A model generated the notes under the pieces. That model was not told where the DNA came from and did not search any database. It saw only the letters and a list, made by a program, of their open reading frames with translations. Shown here one piece after another: positions 45,151 to 53,502 of a stretch of DNA of 64,000 nucleotides. A program made the position numbers and the translations under genes. Position 1 is the stretch's first letter; each line of letters opens with the position of its first letter. Origin of the DNA: Streptomyces sp. NBC_01803 (GTDB taxonomy: Bacteria; Actinomycetota; Actinomycetes; Streptomycetales; Streptomycetaceae); the NCBI RefSeq assembly GCF_035917415.1, contig NZ_CP109073.1:3122501-3186500 (forward strand). Reading direction: 5' to 3'.

Positions 45151-46209
45151 CCCCGTCAACAGGTCCACCAACGCCCCCGCGCCCCCCGCCGCCAGGGCCC
45201 GCCGCTGCCGCCCCGCCCCCGTCCCCTCCCGCAACAGCCGCCGCACCGACCCGGTCACCCGCTCCAGATCCCCCGCCGCCGCCAGCGCCGGACCCACGTA
45301 CGCCAGCAGCGTCCCCACCACCTCCGCCACCGGCCGCACCCGGCCCCCGACCGGATCCAGCACCTCCCCGTCCAGCCCCCACCGCGCCGCGCCCCACCCC
45401 ACCGCCAGCAGCAGCTCCTGCGGTACGCCGGGCACCGGCACTCCCGCCGCGCCCTCGCGTAGCGCCGTCACCACCAGCGCCCGGGCCAGCCCCGCGAACA
45501 TCACCGCCTCGTCCACCCGCAACTGCACGTCCACCGCCCGCACCTCCAGCGTCGGATACCGATCCGACAGCCGCGCCTGCCAGTAGAGCTGATTGCGCCC
45601 CCGCACCACTCCCGACGCGAGCAGCGCCGCCACCCGCCGCTCGTAGTCCTCCGCCCCGGCGAAGACCGGCGGCGGACCGCTCACCGGCCACCGGCCGAAC
45701 ACCAGCGTCCGCCAGCTCGCGAACCCGGTCTCCCGCCCGTCCGCCAACGGGGAGTTCGCCCCCATCGCCACCAGGACCGGAAGCCACGGCCGCACCCGGT
45801 TCAGCGCGTCCACCCCCGCCTTCCGTCCGGGTACCGCGACATGCACATGCATCCCGTTGATCGCGTGCTCGTGAATCAGCCGGGGGGTATCCGCCGCCAG
45901 CGCCCGGTACCGCGGCTCGTCCGTCACCGGCACCGGATCCGGTCCCGCGAACGGCACCGCCCCGGTCATCGCCACCCGGCACCCCGCCGCCACCGCCGCC
46001 GCGCCCGCCACCCGCCGCAGCCGCGCCAGATGCGTCCCCACCGCCGCCAGATCCGCGCAGACCGGAGTCGCCACCTCCACCTGCGACCGCAGCAGCTCCG
46101 CCCCCACCTCACCCCCCGCCAGCGCCCGCACCCGCGCCGACCGCGCCACCGGAACTCCGCGCGCCGGATCCAGCAGCAGGTACTCCTCCTCGACCCCGAG
46201 CGTGATCAT
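45103..46209 (-). CDS. GCS2/YbdK-type carboxylate-amine ligase
   Basis: A 368-residue member of the glutamate-cysteine ligase 2 family: MITLGVEEEYLLLDP at the N-terminus (ATP/metal Glu residues), NGMHVHVAVPGRKAGVDALN and YPTLEVRAVDVQLRVDEAV. It should join a carboxylate to an amine using ATP. Homologues include YbdK and EgtA. The start at 46209 matches the family's usual beginning; ATGs at 46218 and 46221 are possible. It converges on the methyltransferase, so membership of the pathway is uncertain. Confidence 0.85.
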   Translation of the reverse strand: MITLGVEEEYLLLDPARGVPVARSARVRALAGGEVGAELLRSQVEVATPVCADLAAVGTHLARLRRVAGAAAVAAGCRVAMTGAVPFAGPDPVPVTDEPRYRALAADTPRLIHEHAINGMHVHVAVPGRKAGVDALNRVRPWLPVLVAMGANSPLADGRETGFASWRTLVFGRWPVSGPPPVFAGAEDYERRVAALLASGVVRGRNQLYWQARLSDRYPTLEVRAVDVQLRVDEAVMFAGLARALVVTALREGAAGVPVPGVPQELLLAVGWGAARWGLDGEVLDPVGGRVRPVAEVVGTLLAYVGPALAAAGDLERVTGSVRRLLREGTGAGRQRRALAAGGAGALVDLLTGSPVGADGGGGEVEDP

Positions 46210-46296
46210 GCACCGCATCATGACGCATACCGGGCGGTATCACCGCGGATCACGCCTTGACCTCGGGTGTGCGCTCCACCTCCTACCGTCGGCCCC

Positions 46297-46650
46297 ATGA
46301 CCACCGCACAACGGAAGCTCGGCACCGGATTCGGACCCACGGCACCGCCGACGACGTCCTCACCGGCATCGCCCTCTCCGGCACCTCCGCCCTCGTCACC
46401 GGCGGCTCGCGCGTGGTGGCGGTCGCCTCGGCCGGCCACTTCCTGTCCGGCATCCGCTTCGTCGAGTACGAGAATCCACCCGGCGTCAGCACCGACCGGC
46501 GCGTTCGCGGCGTCCTCGACAGCGACCGCGCCGCCTGGTACAACCACGTCAACCTGCCGCCCATGACCGCGGCGGCCACTGCCTTCCCCGGGAAATCCCC
46601 GACCAGTGGGTCGACGACCTGCGACGCACCTGCCGCGGCCGTCGGCAGCT
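46297..46650 (+). pseudogene. Broken short-chain dehydrogenase gene
   Basis: MTTAQRKLGTGFG at 46297 is a typical start of a protochlorophyllide-reductase-like SDR. The next parts, TADDVLTGIALSG and SALVTGG, continue in another frame from about 46345, and then jump straight to SRVVAVASAGHFLSGIRF, which in intact proteins lies about 100 residues later. So there is a frameshift and a large internal deletion removing the catalytic Tyr-Lys region. Its remains end near dnaB. Confidence 0.7.
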
Positions 46651-46653
46651 CGC

Positions 46654-48120
46654 TCAGAAGCCGCCTTCCATGTTCACGAACCGCGAGTAGTGCCCCTGGA
46701 ACGCCACGGTGATCGTCGCCGTCGGGCCGTTCCTGTGCTTCGCCACGATCAGATCCGCCTCGCCCGCCCGGGGGGACTCCTTCTCGTAGGCGTCCTCCCG
46801 GTGCAGCAGGATCACCATGTCCGCGTCCTGCTCGATCGAGCCCGACTCGCGCAGGTCCGACACCATCGGCCGCTTGTCCGTCCGCTGCTCCGGGCCACGG
46901 TTGAGCTGCGACAGCGCCACCACCGGCACCTCCAGCTCCTTCGCCAGCAGCTTCAGGTTCCGCGACATCTCCGAGACCTCCTGCTGCCGGCTCTCCGCCC
47001 GCCGGCTCCCGCCCGACTGCATGAGCTGGAGATAGTCGATGATCACCAACTGGAGAGCGTTCCGCTGCTTCAGACGGCGGCACTTCGCCCGGATCTCCAT
47101 CATCGACAGGTTCGGCGAGTCGTCGATGTACAACGGCGCCTCGTTCACCTCGGCCATCTGCCGGGCCAGCCGGTTCCAGTCCTCGTCCGTCATGCTGCCC
47201 GACCGCATGTGGTGCAGCGCCACCCGCGCCTCGGCCGACAACAGCCGCATCGCGATCTCGTTCCGCCCCATCTCCAGCGAGAAGATGACGCTCGGCAGCT
47301 TGTGCTTGATCGAGCACGTCCGCGCGAAGTCCAGCGCCAGCGTCGACTTGCCCATCGCCGGACGCGCCGCGATCACGATCATCTGCCCCGGGTGCAGCCC
47401 GTTCGTCAGCGAGTCCAGGTCCGTGAAACCGGTCGGCACCCCCGTCATCTCACCGCTGCGATTGCTGATCGCCTCGATCTCGTCGAGCGTGCCCTCCATG
47501 ATCTCGCCCAGCGGCAGATAGTCCTCCGAGGTCCGCTGCTCGGTGACCGCGTAGACCTCCGCCTGCGCCGAGTTGACGATGTCGTCCACATCGCCGTCCG
47601 CCGCATACCCCATCTGGGTGATGCGGGTGCCCGCCTGCACCAGGCGCCGCAGCACCGCCCGGTCGTGCACGATCTCCGCGTAGTACTCCGCGTTGGCCGC
47701 CGTCGGCACCGTGTGGACCAGCGAATGCACATAGCCGGCGCCGCCCACCTTGGCCAGCTCGCCGCGCTTGGTCAGCTCCGCCGAGATGGTGATCGGATCG
47801 GCCGGCTCGCCCTTCGCGTACAGGTCGAGGATCGCGCTGTAGATCGTCTCGTGCGCCGGCTTGTAGAAGTCCTGGCCACGCAGCACCTCCACCACGTCGG
47901 CGATGGCGTCCTTGGAGAGCAGCATGCCGCCCAGCACCGACTGCTCGGCCGCCAGGTCCTGCGGCGGCACCCGCTCGAACGCCGCCCGCGCCTCGTCGCC
48001 GCCGTCCCCACCATTCCCGGCGCCCCGCGCCTCGAAGCTCTGGCGCGGCCGGGACACGGACAGGTGCTGCTCCGCCTCACCGTCCCACGAGGGCCCAGCG
48101 TGCTCGTCGAGCTCCGTCAC
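46654..48120 (-). CDS. dnaB: Replicative DNA helicase DnaB
   Basis: A 488-residue hexameric helicase. The N-terminal domain (RVPPQDLAAEQSVLGGMLLS) is followed by a RecA-like domain with Walker A ARPAMGKST, Walker B LVIIDYLQLM, and SQLNRGPEQR. The GTG at 48120 is chosen because GGGAGGAGG lies just upstream and the frame before it is not family-like. An array of DnaA-box-like sequences sits upstream. Confidence 0.96.
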   Translation of the reverse strand: MTELDEHAGPSWDGEAEQHLSVSRPRQSFEARGAGNGGDGGDEARAAFERVPPQDLAAEQSVLGGMLLSKDAIADVVEVLRGQDFYKPAHETIYSAILDLYAKGEPADPITISAELTKRGELAKVGGAGYVHSLVHTVPTAANAEYYAEIVHDRAVLRRLVQAGTRITQMGYAADGDVDDIVNSAQAEVYAVTEQRTSEDYLPLGEIMEGTLDEIEAISNRSGEMTGVPTGFTDLDSLTNGLHPGQMIVIAARPAMGKSTLALDFARTCSIKHKLPSVIFSLEMGRNEIAMRLLSAEARVALHHMRSGSMTDEDWNRLARQMAEVNEAPLYIDDSPNLSMMEIRAKCRRLKQRNALQLVIIDYLQLMQSGGSRRAESRQQEVSEMSRNLKLLAKELEVPVVALSQLNRGPEQRTDKRPMVSDLRESGSIEQDADMVILLHREDAYEKESPRAGEADLIVAKHRNGPTATITVAFQGHYSRFVNMEGGF

Positions 48121-48241
48121 CGACCCCACCTCCTCCCGGCCAGAACCACCGCGTCGCTTCTCTTTCCTACGGCACAGCTCTGACATTTCCGCGTCGAGCG
48201 GGGACCTACGGTACGGCCCGTGGAGGGGAGCACCAACCAAG

Positions 48242-48504
48242 TTATCCACAGGCTATGTGGATTTCAGATCGGTCCCTGTGGATGACTCGGTGATTCCTGT
48301 GGACGAACCGGGGGACGAGGCTGTGGAGAACTTTCGCCCACTCTCCGCATACCGACCCTGACCTGCGGTTTCTTCATCCACCGCCTGTGTGCGGGAAAAA
48401 CTTCGCCCCTTGTGCCGAGATCGTGGCGGCCAGGGCCGACCATCACACCGCAGCACACGTCAAGTAAGGGGTAAGAGACCCTTGCATCCATTACCTGTGG
48501 ATGT
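48242..48504. promoter_or_regulatory. Array of DnaA-box-like 9-mers between dnaB and the MATE gene
   Basis: A perfect DnaA box TTATCCACA is at 48242-48250. On the other strand TGTGGA-type 9-mers follow at 48256, 48277, 48298 and 48322 (TGTGGATTT, TGTGGATGA, TGTGGACGA, TGTGGAGAA), and another at 48496. The first three are spaced exactly 21 bases apart, two helical turns. DnaA binding and a role in dnaB control or DnaA titration are inferred. Confidence 0.65.
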
Positions 48505-48516
48505 TTGGATCGGACC

Positions 48517-49848
48517 ATGTCCCCAGCGTCACCGAGCATGCGCCGCCACGACCGAGAGATACTCACGCTCGCCCTGCCCGCCTTCGGATCGCTCGTCGCC
48601 GAGCCGCTCTTCCTGATGGCCGACAGCGCCATGGTCGGCCACCTCGGCACCCCCCAGCTCGCCGGTCTCGGCGTCGCCGCCGCCCTGCTCACCACCACCG
48701 TCAACGTCTTCGTCTTCCTCGCCTACGCGACCACCGCCGCCGTGGCCCGCAGCGTCGGCGCCCGCGACCTGTCCGCCGCCATCCGCCAGGGACTGGACGG
48801 CATCTGGCTCGCCGTCATCCTCGGCCTGGTCCTGGTCGCCGTCGTGCTGCCGACCGCGCCCGCCCTCGTCGACGCCTTCGGCGCCTCCGCCACCGCCGCC
48901 CCGCACGCCGTCATCTATCTGCGGGTCAGCGCGCTCGGCATCCCACCGATGCTGATGGTCCTCGCCGCGACCGGCGTGCTGCGCGGGCTCCAGGACACCC
49001 GCACCCCGCTCTACGTCGCCGTCGGCGGCTTCACCGCGAACATCGCCCTCAACGCCCTCTTCCTCTACGGCTTCGACTGGGGCATCGCCGGCTCCGCCTG
49101 GGGCACCGTGCTCGCCCAACTCGCCATGGCCGCCGTCTACCTCCGGGTCGTCGTCCGAGGCGCCCGCGCGCACGGCGCCTCGCTGCGCCCCAGCGCGGCC
49201 GGCATCCTCGCCGGCGCCAGGGCCGGAGTGCCGCTGCTGATCCGCACCCTCTCGCTGCGCGGAGTGCTGCTCATCGCCACCGCCGTGGCCGCCCGGCTGG
49301 GCGACACCGACATCGCGGCCCACCAGATCGGGCTGACCGTCTGGATCCTGCTCGCCTTCGCGCTGGACGCCATCGCCATCGCGGGCCAGGCGATCATCGG
49401 CCGCTATCTCGGCGCGGGCGACGCGGCCGGCGCGCGGGCCGCCTGCCGCCGCATGGTGTGGTGGGGGACGGTCTCCGGCGCGGGACTCGCGGTGCTGGTG
49501 GCGGCGTCCAGCCCGCTGATCCTGCTGCTGTTCACCGGCGATCCCGAGGTGCGGAGCCGACTGCTGCCCATCCTGCTGGTGATCGCCGTCACCGAGCCGA
49601 TCGCGGGGGTCGTCTTCGTGCTCGACGGGGTGCTGATGGGCGCGGGGGACGGCCCGTACCTGGCCGGGGCCATGCTGCTGACGCTGGCCGTGTTCGCGCC
49701 GGTCGCGCTGCTGGTGCCGGTCCTCGGCGGCGGGGTCACCGCGCTGTGGTGGGCGATCGCCGGGCTGTCGATGACGGCGCGGCTGGTGACGCTGACGCTG
49801 CGGGCGCGGACGGGCCGCTGGCTGGTGACGGGAGCGGTGCGGGCCTGA
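48517..49848 (+). CDS. MATE-family multidrug/metabolite exporter
   Basis: A 443-residue 12-helix antiporter of the MATE/DinF type, with internally repeated halves. The N-terminal half has EPLFLMADSAMVGHLG and the C-terminal half DAIAIAGQAIIGRYLGAGD. It exports organic cations or metabolites against Na+ or H+. The ATG at 48517 is preferred to a TTG at 48505. It is followed by a hairpin terminator. Confidence 0.92.
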   Translation: MSPASPSMRRHDREILTLALPAFGSLVAEPLFLMADSAMVGHLGTPQLAGLGVAAALLTTTVNVFVFLAYATTAAVARSVGARDLSAAIRQGLDGIWLAVILGLVLVAVVLPTAPALVDAFGASATAAPHAVIYLRVSALGIPPMLMVLAATGVLRGLQDTRTPLYVAVGGFTANIALNALFLYGFDWGIAGSAWGTVLAQLAMAAVYLRVVVRGARAHGASLRPSAAGILAGARAGVPLLIRTLSLRGVLLIATAVAARLGDTDIAAHQIGLTVWILLAFALDAIAIAGQAIIGRYLGAGDAAGARAACRRMVWWGTVSGAGLAVLVAASSPLILLLFTGDPEVRSRLLPILLVIAVTEPIAGVVFVLDGVLMGAGDGPYLAGAMLLTLAVFAPVALLVPVLGGGVTALWWAIAGLSMTARLVTLTLRARTGRWLVTGAVRA

Positions 49849-49885
49849 GAACCGCCCCCCGGGGACGGTCCCCGAGGACGGACGG

Positions 49886-49923
49886 GGAAAGGCCGCGCCC
49901 CCGCGACGAGGGCACGGCCTTCC
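49886..49923. terminator. Hairpin terminator between MATE gene and rplI
   Basis: Arms 49886-49900 (GGAAAGGCCGCGCCC) and 49910-49923 (GGGCACGGCCTTCC) pair with minor mismatches around a 9-base loop. It separates convergent genes. Confidence 0.75.
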
Positions 49924-49961
49924 GCCGGTGTCACCGCACCGGAGTCACCGCTGCTCCGGTG

Positions 49962-50411
49962 TCACTTCGCGGCGTCGACCTGGAGGCCGACGTTCGCGAC
50001 GACCTCGGGGTGCAGCCGGACGGAGATCCGGTGCGTGCCGAGGCTCTTGATCGGCGTGCTGAGCTCGATGCGGCGCTTGTCGACATCGGGGCCGCCCGCG
50101 GTCTTGACCGCGGAGGCGATGTCCGCCGGGGTGACGGAGCCGAAGAGACGTCCGCCGGAGCCGGCGCGGACCTTGAGGCGGACGGTGACGCCTTCGAGCT
50201 GGGCCTTGACATCGTTGGCCTGCTCGATCGAGGCGATCTCGCGGATCTTGCGACCGCGACGGATCTGCTCGACGTCCTTCTGTCCGCCCTTGGTCCAGCG
50301 GATGGCCACACCGCGGGGCAGCAGGTAGTTGCGGGCGTACCCGTCCTTCACCTCGACGACGTCGCCGGCGGTACCGAGGCCGGAGACCTCATGGGTCAGG
50401 ATGATCTTCAT
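49962..50411 (-). CDS. rplI: 50S ribosomal protein L9
   Basis: A 149-residue protein with the L9 N-terminal RNA-binding domain ([32 protein letters not shown]), a long connecting helix, and the C-terminal domain ([13 protein letters not shown]). It is the last gene of rpsF-ssb-rpsR-rplI. Confidence 0.98.
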   Translation of the reverse strand: MKIILTHEVSGLGTAGDVVEVKDGYARNYLLPRGVAIRWTKGGQKDVEQIRRGRKIREIASIEQANDVKAQLEGVTVRLKVRAGSGGRLFGSVTPADIASAVKTAGGPDVDKRRIELSTPIKSLGTHRISVRLHPEVVANVGLQVDAAK

Positions 50412-50432
50412 GACGCTTCAGTCACCCTTTCC

Positions 50433-50669
50433 TTAGCGAGCGGTGGAGGTGTAGGGCAGCAGCGCCATCTCACGGCTGTTCTTGACGGCAGTGGCGACAT
50501 CGCGCTGGTGCTGGGTGCAGTTGCCGGTGACCCGGCGGGCACGGATCTTGCCGCGGTCGGAGATGAACTTCCGCAGCAGGTTCGTGTCCTTGTAGTCGAC
50601 GTAGGAGATCTTCTCCTTGCAGAACACGCAAACCTTCTTCTTCGGCTTGCGCGCGGGCGGCTTCGCCAT
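50433..50669 (-). CDS. rpsR: 30S ribosomal protein S18
   Basis: A 78-residue protein with S18 signature ([20 protein letters not shown]). It keeps CVFC near residue 14 and a later Cys ([10 protein letters not shown]), so it is the zinc-binding (C+) form. Zinc-free copies are used by many actinobacteria in zinc starvation, so this one serves zinc-replete growth. Confidence 0.98.
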   Translation of the reverse strand: MAKPPARKPKKKVCVFCKEKISYVDYKDTNLLRKFISDRGKIRARRVTGNCTQHQRDVATAVKNSREMALLPYTSTAR

Positions 50670-50724
50670 GGTGTCTCTCCGGTGGAATCAAAAGAAGTGT
50701 GGGTGCGGGGGTCGAGCGAGCCCG

Positions 50725-51297
50725 TCAGAAGGGCGGCTCGTCCGAGTAGCCACCGCCACCGCCACCGCCACCACCGCCGCCCCAGCCGCTTCCGCCACCC
50801 TGGCCACCGGCCGGGGCTCCGGTCGCCCAGGGGTCGCCGGCGGGGGCGCCCTGCTGGCCGCCTCCACCGCCCTGGCCGCCGCCGGGACCGCCCCAGCCGC
50901 CTCCGCCGCCGGGACCGCCCTGTCCGCCGCGAGCGGCGGAGCGGGTGACCTTGGCGGTGGCGCTGCGCAGGCTGGCGCCGACCTCGTCGACCTCCAGCTC
51001 GAAGACCGTGCGCTTCACACCGTCCCGGTCCTCATAGGTCCGCTGCTTCAGGCGGCCCTGGACGATGACGCGGGTGCCCTTGGTCAGGGACTCCGCGACG
51101 TTCTCCGCGGCCTGCCGCCAGACCGAGCAGGTGAGGAACAGGCTTTCGCCGTCCCGCCACTCGCTGGTCTGCCGGTCGAGGACGCGGGGTGTGGACGCGA
51201 CGCGGAACTTCGCGACGGCCGCACCGGATGGGGTGAAGCGCAGCTCGGGATCGTCGACCAGGTTGCCGACGACCGTGATGACGGTCTCGCCTGCCAT
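50725..51297 (-). CDS. ssb: Single-stranded DNA-binding protein
   Basis: A 190-residue SSB with an N-terminal OB fold (about residues 1-110: [40 protein letters not shown]). A Gly-rich flexible tail (about 120-180) follows, and the acidic tip SDEPPF docks partner proteins. Its place between rpsF and rpsR marks it as the main replicative copy. Confidence 0.98.
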   Translation of the reverse strand: MAGETVITVVGNLVDDPELRFTPSGAAVAKFRVASTPRVLDRQTSEWRDGESLFLTCSVWRQAAENVAESLTKGTRVIVQGRLKQRTYEDRDGVKRTVFELEVDEVGASLRSATAKVTRSAARGGQGGPGGGGGWGGPGGGQGGGGGQQGAPAGDPWATGAPAGGQGGGSGWGGGGGGGGGGGYSDEPPF

Positions 51298-51415
51298 TGG
51301 GGGTACCTCTCGGCGCGGGTTAACTGCTGATGCTGCGATGATTACTTATGGCACTGACAGTGCTACTCGGCGTACCCGGACGCTCGCTGAGCGGCAGGGC
51401 CCGTGGGGCCTTGAC

Positions 51416-51706
51416 TCAGTGGGTCGCGGGGCGGAGGACCTTGGTCCGCATGACCGACTCGTTCAGGTTCATCTGCCGGTCGAGCTCCTTGACGACGTCA
51501 GGCTCGGCCTGGAGGTCGATCACGGAGTAGATACCCTCGGGCTTCTTGTTGATCTCATAGGCGAGACGGCGACGGCCCCAGGTGTCGACCTTCTCGACCT
51601 TTCCGTTGGCCTCGCGGACAACAGAAAGGAAGGTCTCGATCAGCGGGGAGACCGAGCGCTCTTCGAGCTCGGGGTCGAGGATGACCATCACCTCGTAGTG
51701 ACGCAT
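51416..51706 (-). CDS. rpsF: 30S ribosomal protein S6
   Basis: A 96-residue protein: [17 protein letters not shown] at the N-terminus and [20 protein letters not shown] in the middle match S6, which pairs with S18 in the 30S platform. The start at 51706 gives the standard N-terminus; GAGGAGGTGG lies upstream. It is first in its operon, 118 bases before ssb. Confidence 0.98.
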   Translation of the reverse strand: MRHYEVMVILDPELEERSVSPLIETFLSVVREANGKVEKVDTWGRRRLAYEINKKPEGIYSVIDLQAEPDVVKELDRQMNLNESVMRTKVLRPATH

Positions 51707-51910
51707 GCGAAAACCCACCTCCTCTGGACTCAGGCGGCCACGGACGATCCGTGGCAGGAGGGTCGTGATGCGATCCGCTCGGGTGGGAGACGCGCGCGTT
51801 CCCCAAGAGGGCGGAAAGTACACCGTACCCGGTTGTCTCTCCGGGTTGAAATCCGGCGAGAAAACGTAGCAATCTGGACACCTGGGGGATACGCGGCGAG
51901 GAGGTGTCTC

Positions 51911-52234
51911 ATGACTCATACGGCACACCACGGTCCGATGGCCCGAGTCGGTTCGTGGCTGAACACGGACGGCAGGCCGCATCCGGTCGAGAACGGTTTC
52001 GCGGCGGTGACGCTGCTGCTGGGAGCGGTCGCGGTGATCACGTCAATCTTCCCGGGGCTGCATCTGGTGAGCTGCTGGACGGGGCTCGCGGGGATCGCGA
52101 CGGGCGGCTGGGCGCAGTTGATCTCGGCGACGACGGGGCAGCGTTTCGCGGCCGTGATCGGGCTGGGGGCGGCGGCGGTCGGCTTCTACCTCGGGACGGC
52201 CAACGGCGGTCTGTTCGGAGGTCTCGTCGGCTAG
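51911..52234 (+). CDS. Small Streptomyces-type membrane protein, unknown function
   Basis: A 107-residue protein with a polar N-terminus ([18 protein letters not shown]), then three hydrophobic segments (about residues 29-47, 50-72, 78-96). It is divergent from rpsF and precedes the FemX gene on the same strand by 105 bases. Conservation at this position suggests a real gene. GAGGTG lies just before its ATG. Confidence 0.75.
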   Translation: MTHTAHHGPMARVGSWLNTDGRPHPVENGFAAVTLLLGAVAVITSIFPGLHLVSCWTGLAGIATGGWAQLISATTGQRFAAVIGLGAAAVGFYLGTANGGLFGGLVG

Positions 52235-52339
52235 CTCCGGGCTGCCGCGCACGGCACCGCGCGTCCCGTGCGGGGGCGGGCGCCGTTAGGCTTCCGGCCA
52301 GACCCTGCGATTGCGACTGACGCCGGAGGAGCGCCCCGT

Positions 52340-53458
52340 ATGAGCTTGACCCTGAGGACCATCAGCCGCGAGCAGCATCTGGCGTATGTCCGCTCGCTGC
52401 CCTCGGCGAGCCATATGCAGGTGCCGGCGTGGGGGGACGTGAAGGCGGAGTGGCGTTCGGAGTCGCTCGGGTGGTTCGGTCCCAGCGGTGAGATGGTGGG
52501 CGCGGGGTTGGTGCTGTACCGGCAGATCCCGCGCCTGAAGCGGTACTTGGCGTATCTGCCCGAGGGGCCGGTGATCAACTGGTACGCGCCCAATCTGGAC
52601 GAGTGGCTGAAGCCGATGCTGGCGCATCTGAAGCAGCAGGGCGCGTTCTCGGTGAAGATGGGACCGCCGGTGGTGATCCGGCGGTGGAACGCGGCGGCGG
52701 TGAAGGCCGGTATCCAGAACCCGGATGTGAAGCGACTGCGGGATGTCGAGGCGACGTTCATCGAGCCGCGGGCTTTCGAGGTCGCGGACCGGCTGCGGCG
52801 GATGGGCTGGCAGCAGGGCGAGGACGGCGGCGCGGGCTTCGGGGACGTGCAGCCGCGGTATGTGTTCCAGATCCCGCTGCGGGACCGCTCGCTGGAGGAC
52901 GTGCACAAGGGCTTCAACCAGTTGTGGCGGCGGAATATCAAGAAGGCCGAGAAGGCCGGCGTCGAGGTCGTGCGGGGTGGCCACGACGATCTGGAGACGT
53001 GGCAGCGGCTGTACGAGGTGACGGCGGAGCGGGACCGGTTCCGGCCGCGTCCGCTGGGGTATTTCCAGCGGATGTGGCGGGCGATGAACGCCGAGGACCC
53101 GGACCGCATGCGGCTGTATCTGGCGATGCACGAGGGTGAGGCGGTGGCCGCCGCGACGATGCTGGTCGTCGGGGGGCACGTCTGGTATTCGTACGGGGCT
53201 TCCGCGAATCACAAGCGCGAGGTCCGGCCGTCGAACGCGATGCAGTGGCGGATGCTCCAGGACGCCTACGCGATGCAGGCACACGTGTACGACCTACGGG
53301 GGATCGGTGACTCGCTCGAGGACACCGACCATCTCTTCGGACTTATCCAGTTCAAGGTGGGGACGGGCGGTGAGGCGGCGGAGTATCTCGGCGAGTGGGA
53401 CTTCCCGCTCAATAAGCTTCTCCACAAGGCCCTCGACATCTATATGTCGAGGCGCTGA
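52340..53458 (+). CDS. femX: FemX-type lipid II glycyltransferase (FemAB family)
   Basis: A 372-residue peptidyltransferase with two GNAT-like halves (HMQVPAWGDVKAEWRSESLG; then SYGASANHKREVRPSNAMQW) and a coiled-coil insertion. In Streptomyces this enzyme adds the first glycine to the stem-peptide lysine/LL-Dap of lipid II, using Gly-tRNA. The ATG at 52340 has GGAGGAG; an earlier GTG at 52268 lies before the ribosome site. It is followed by an alanine racemase-like gene. Confidence 0.87.
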   Translation: MSLTLRTISREQHLAYVRSLPSASHMQVPAWGDVKAEWRSESLGWFGPSGEMVGAGLVLYRQIPRLKRYLAYLPEGPVINWYAPNLDEWLKPMLAHLKQQGAFSVKMGPPVVIRRWNAAAVKAGIQNPDVKRLRDVEATFIEPRAFEVADRLRRMGWQQGEDGGAGFGDVQPRYVFQIPLRDRSLEDVHKGFNQLWRRNIKKAEKAGVEVVRGGHDDLETWQRLYEVTAERDRFRPRPLGYFQRMWRAMNAEDPDRMRLYLAMHEGEAVAAATMLVVGGHVWYSYGASANHKREVRPSNAMQWRMLQDAYAMQAHVYDLRGIGDSLEDTDHLFGLIQFKVGTGGEAAEYLGEWDFPLNKLLHKALDIYMSRR

Positions 53459-53502
53459 CTCCTTCCCTCGCAGAGGTAGCTGAAAGAAAGGTCTCACCGG
53501 CC

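Noticed and set aside
46654..48249. Longer dnaB reading frame starting at 48249
   Set aside because: The extra 43 codons contain DnaA-box-like sequence and have no homology; the ribosome site lies before the GTG at 48120.
48242..48504. Chromosomal origin of replication
   Set aside because: Only about six imperfect boxes are present, and dnaA and dnaN do not flank it.
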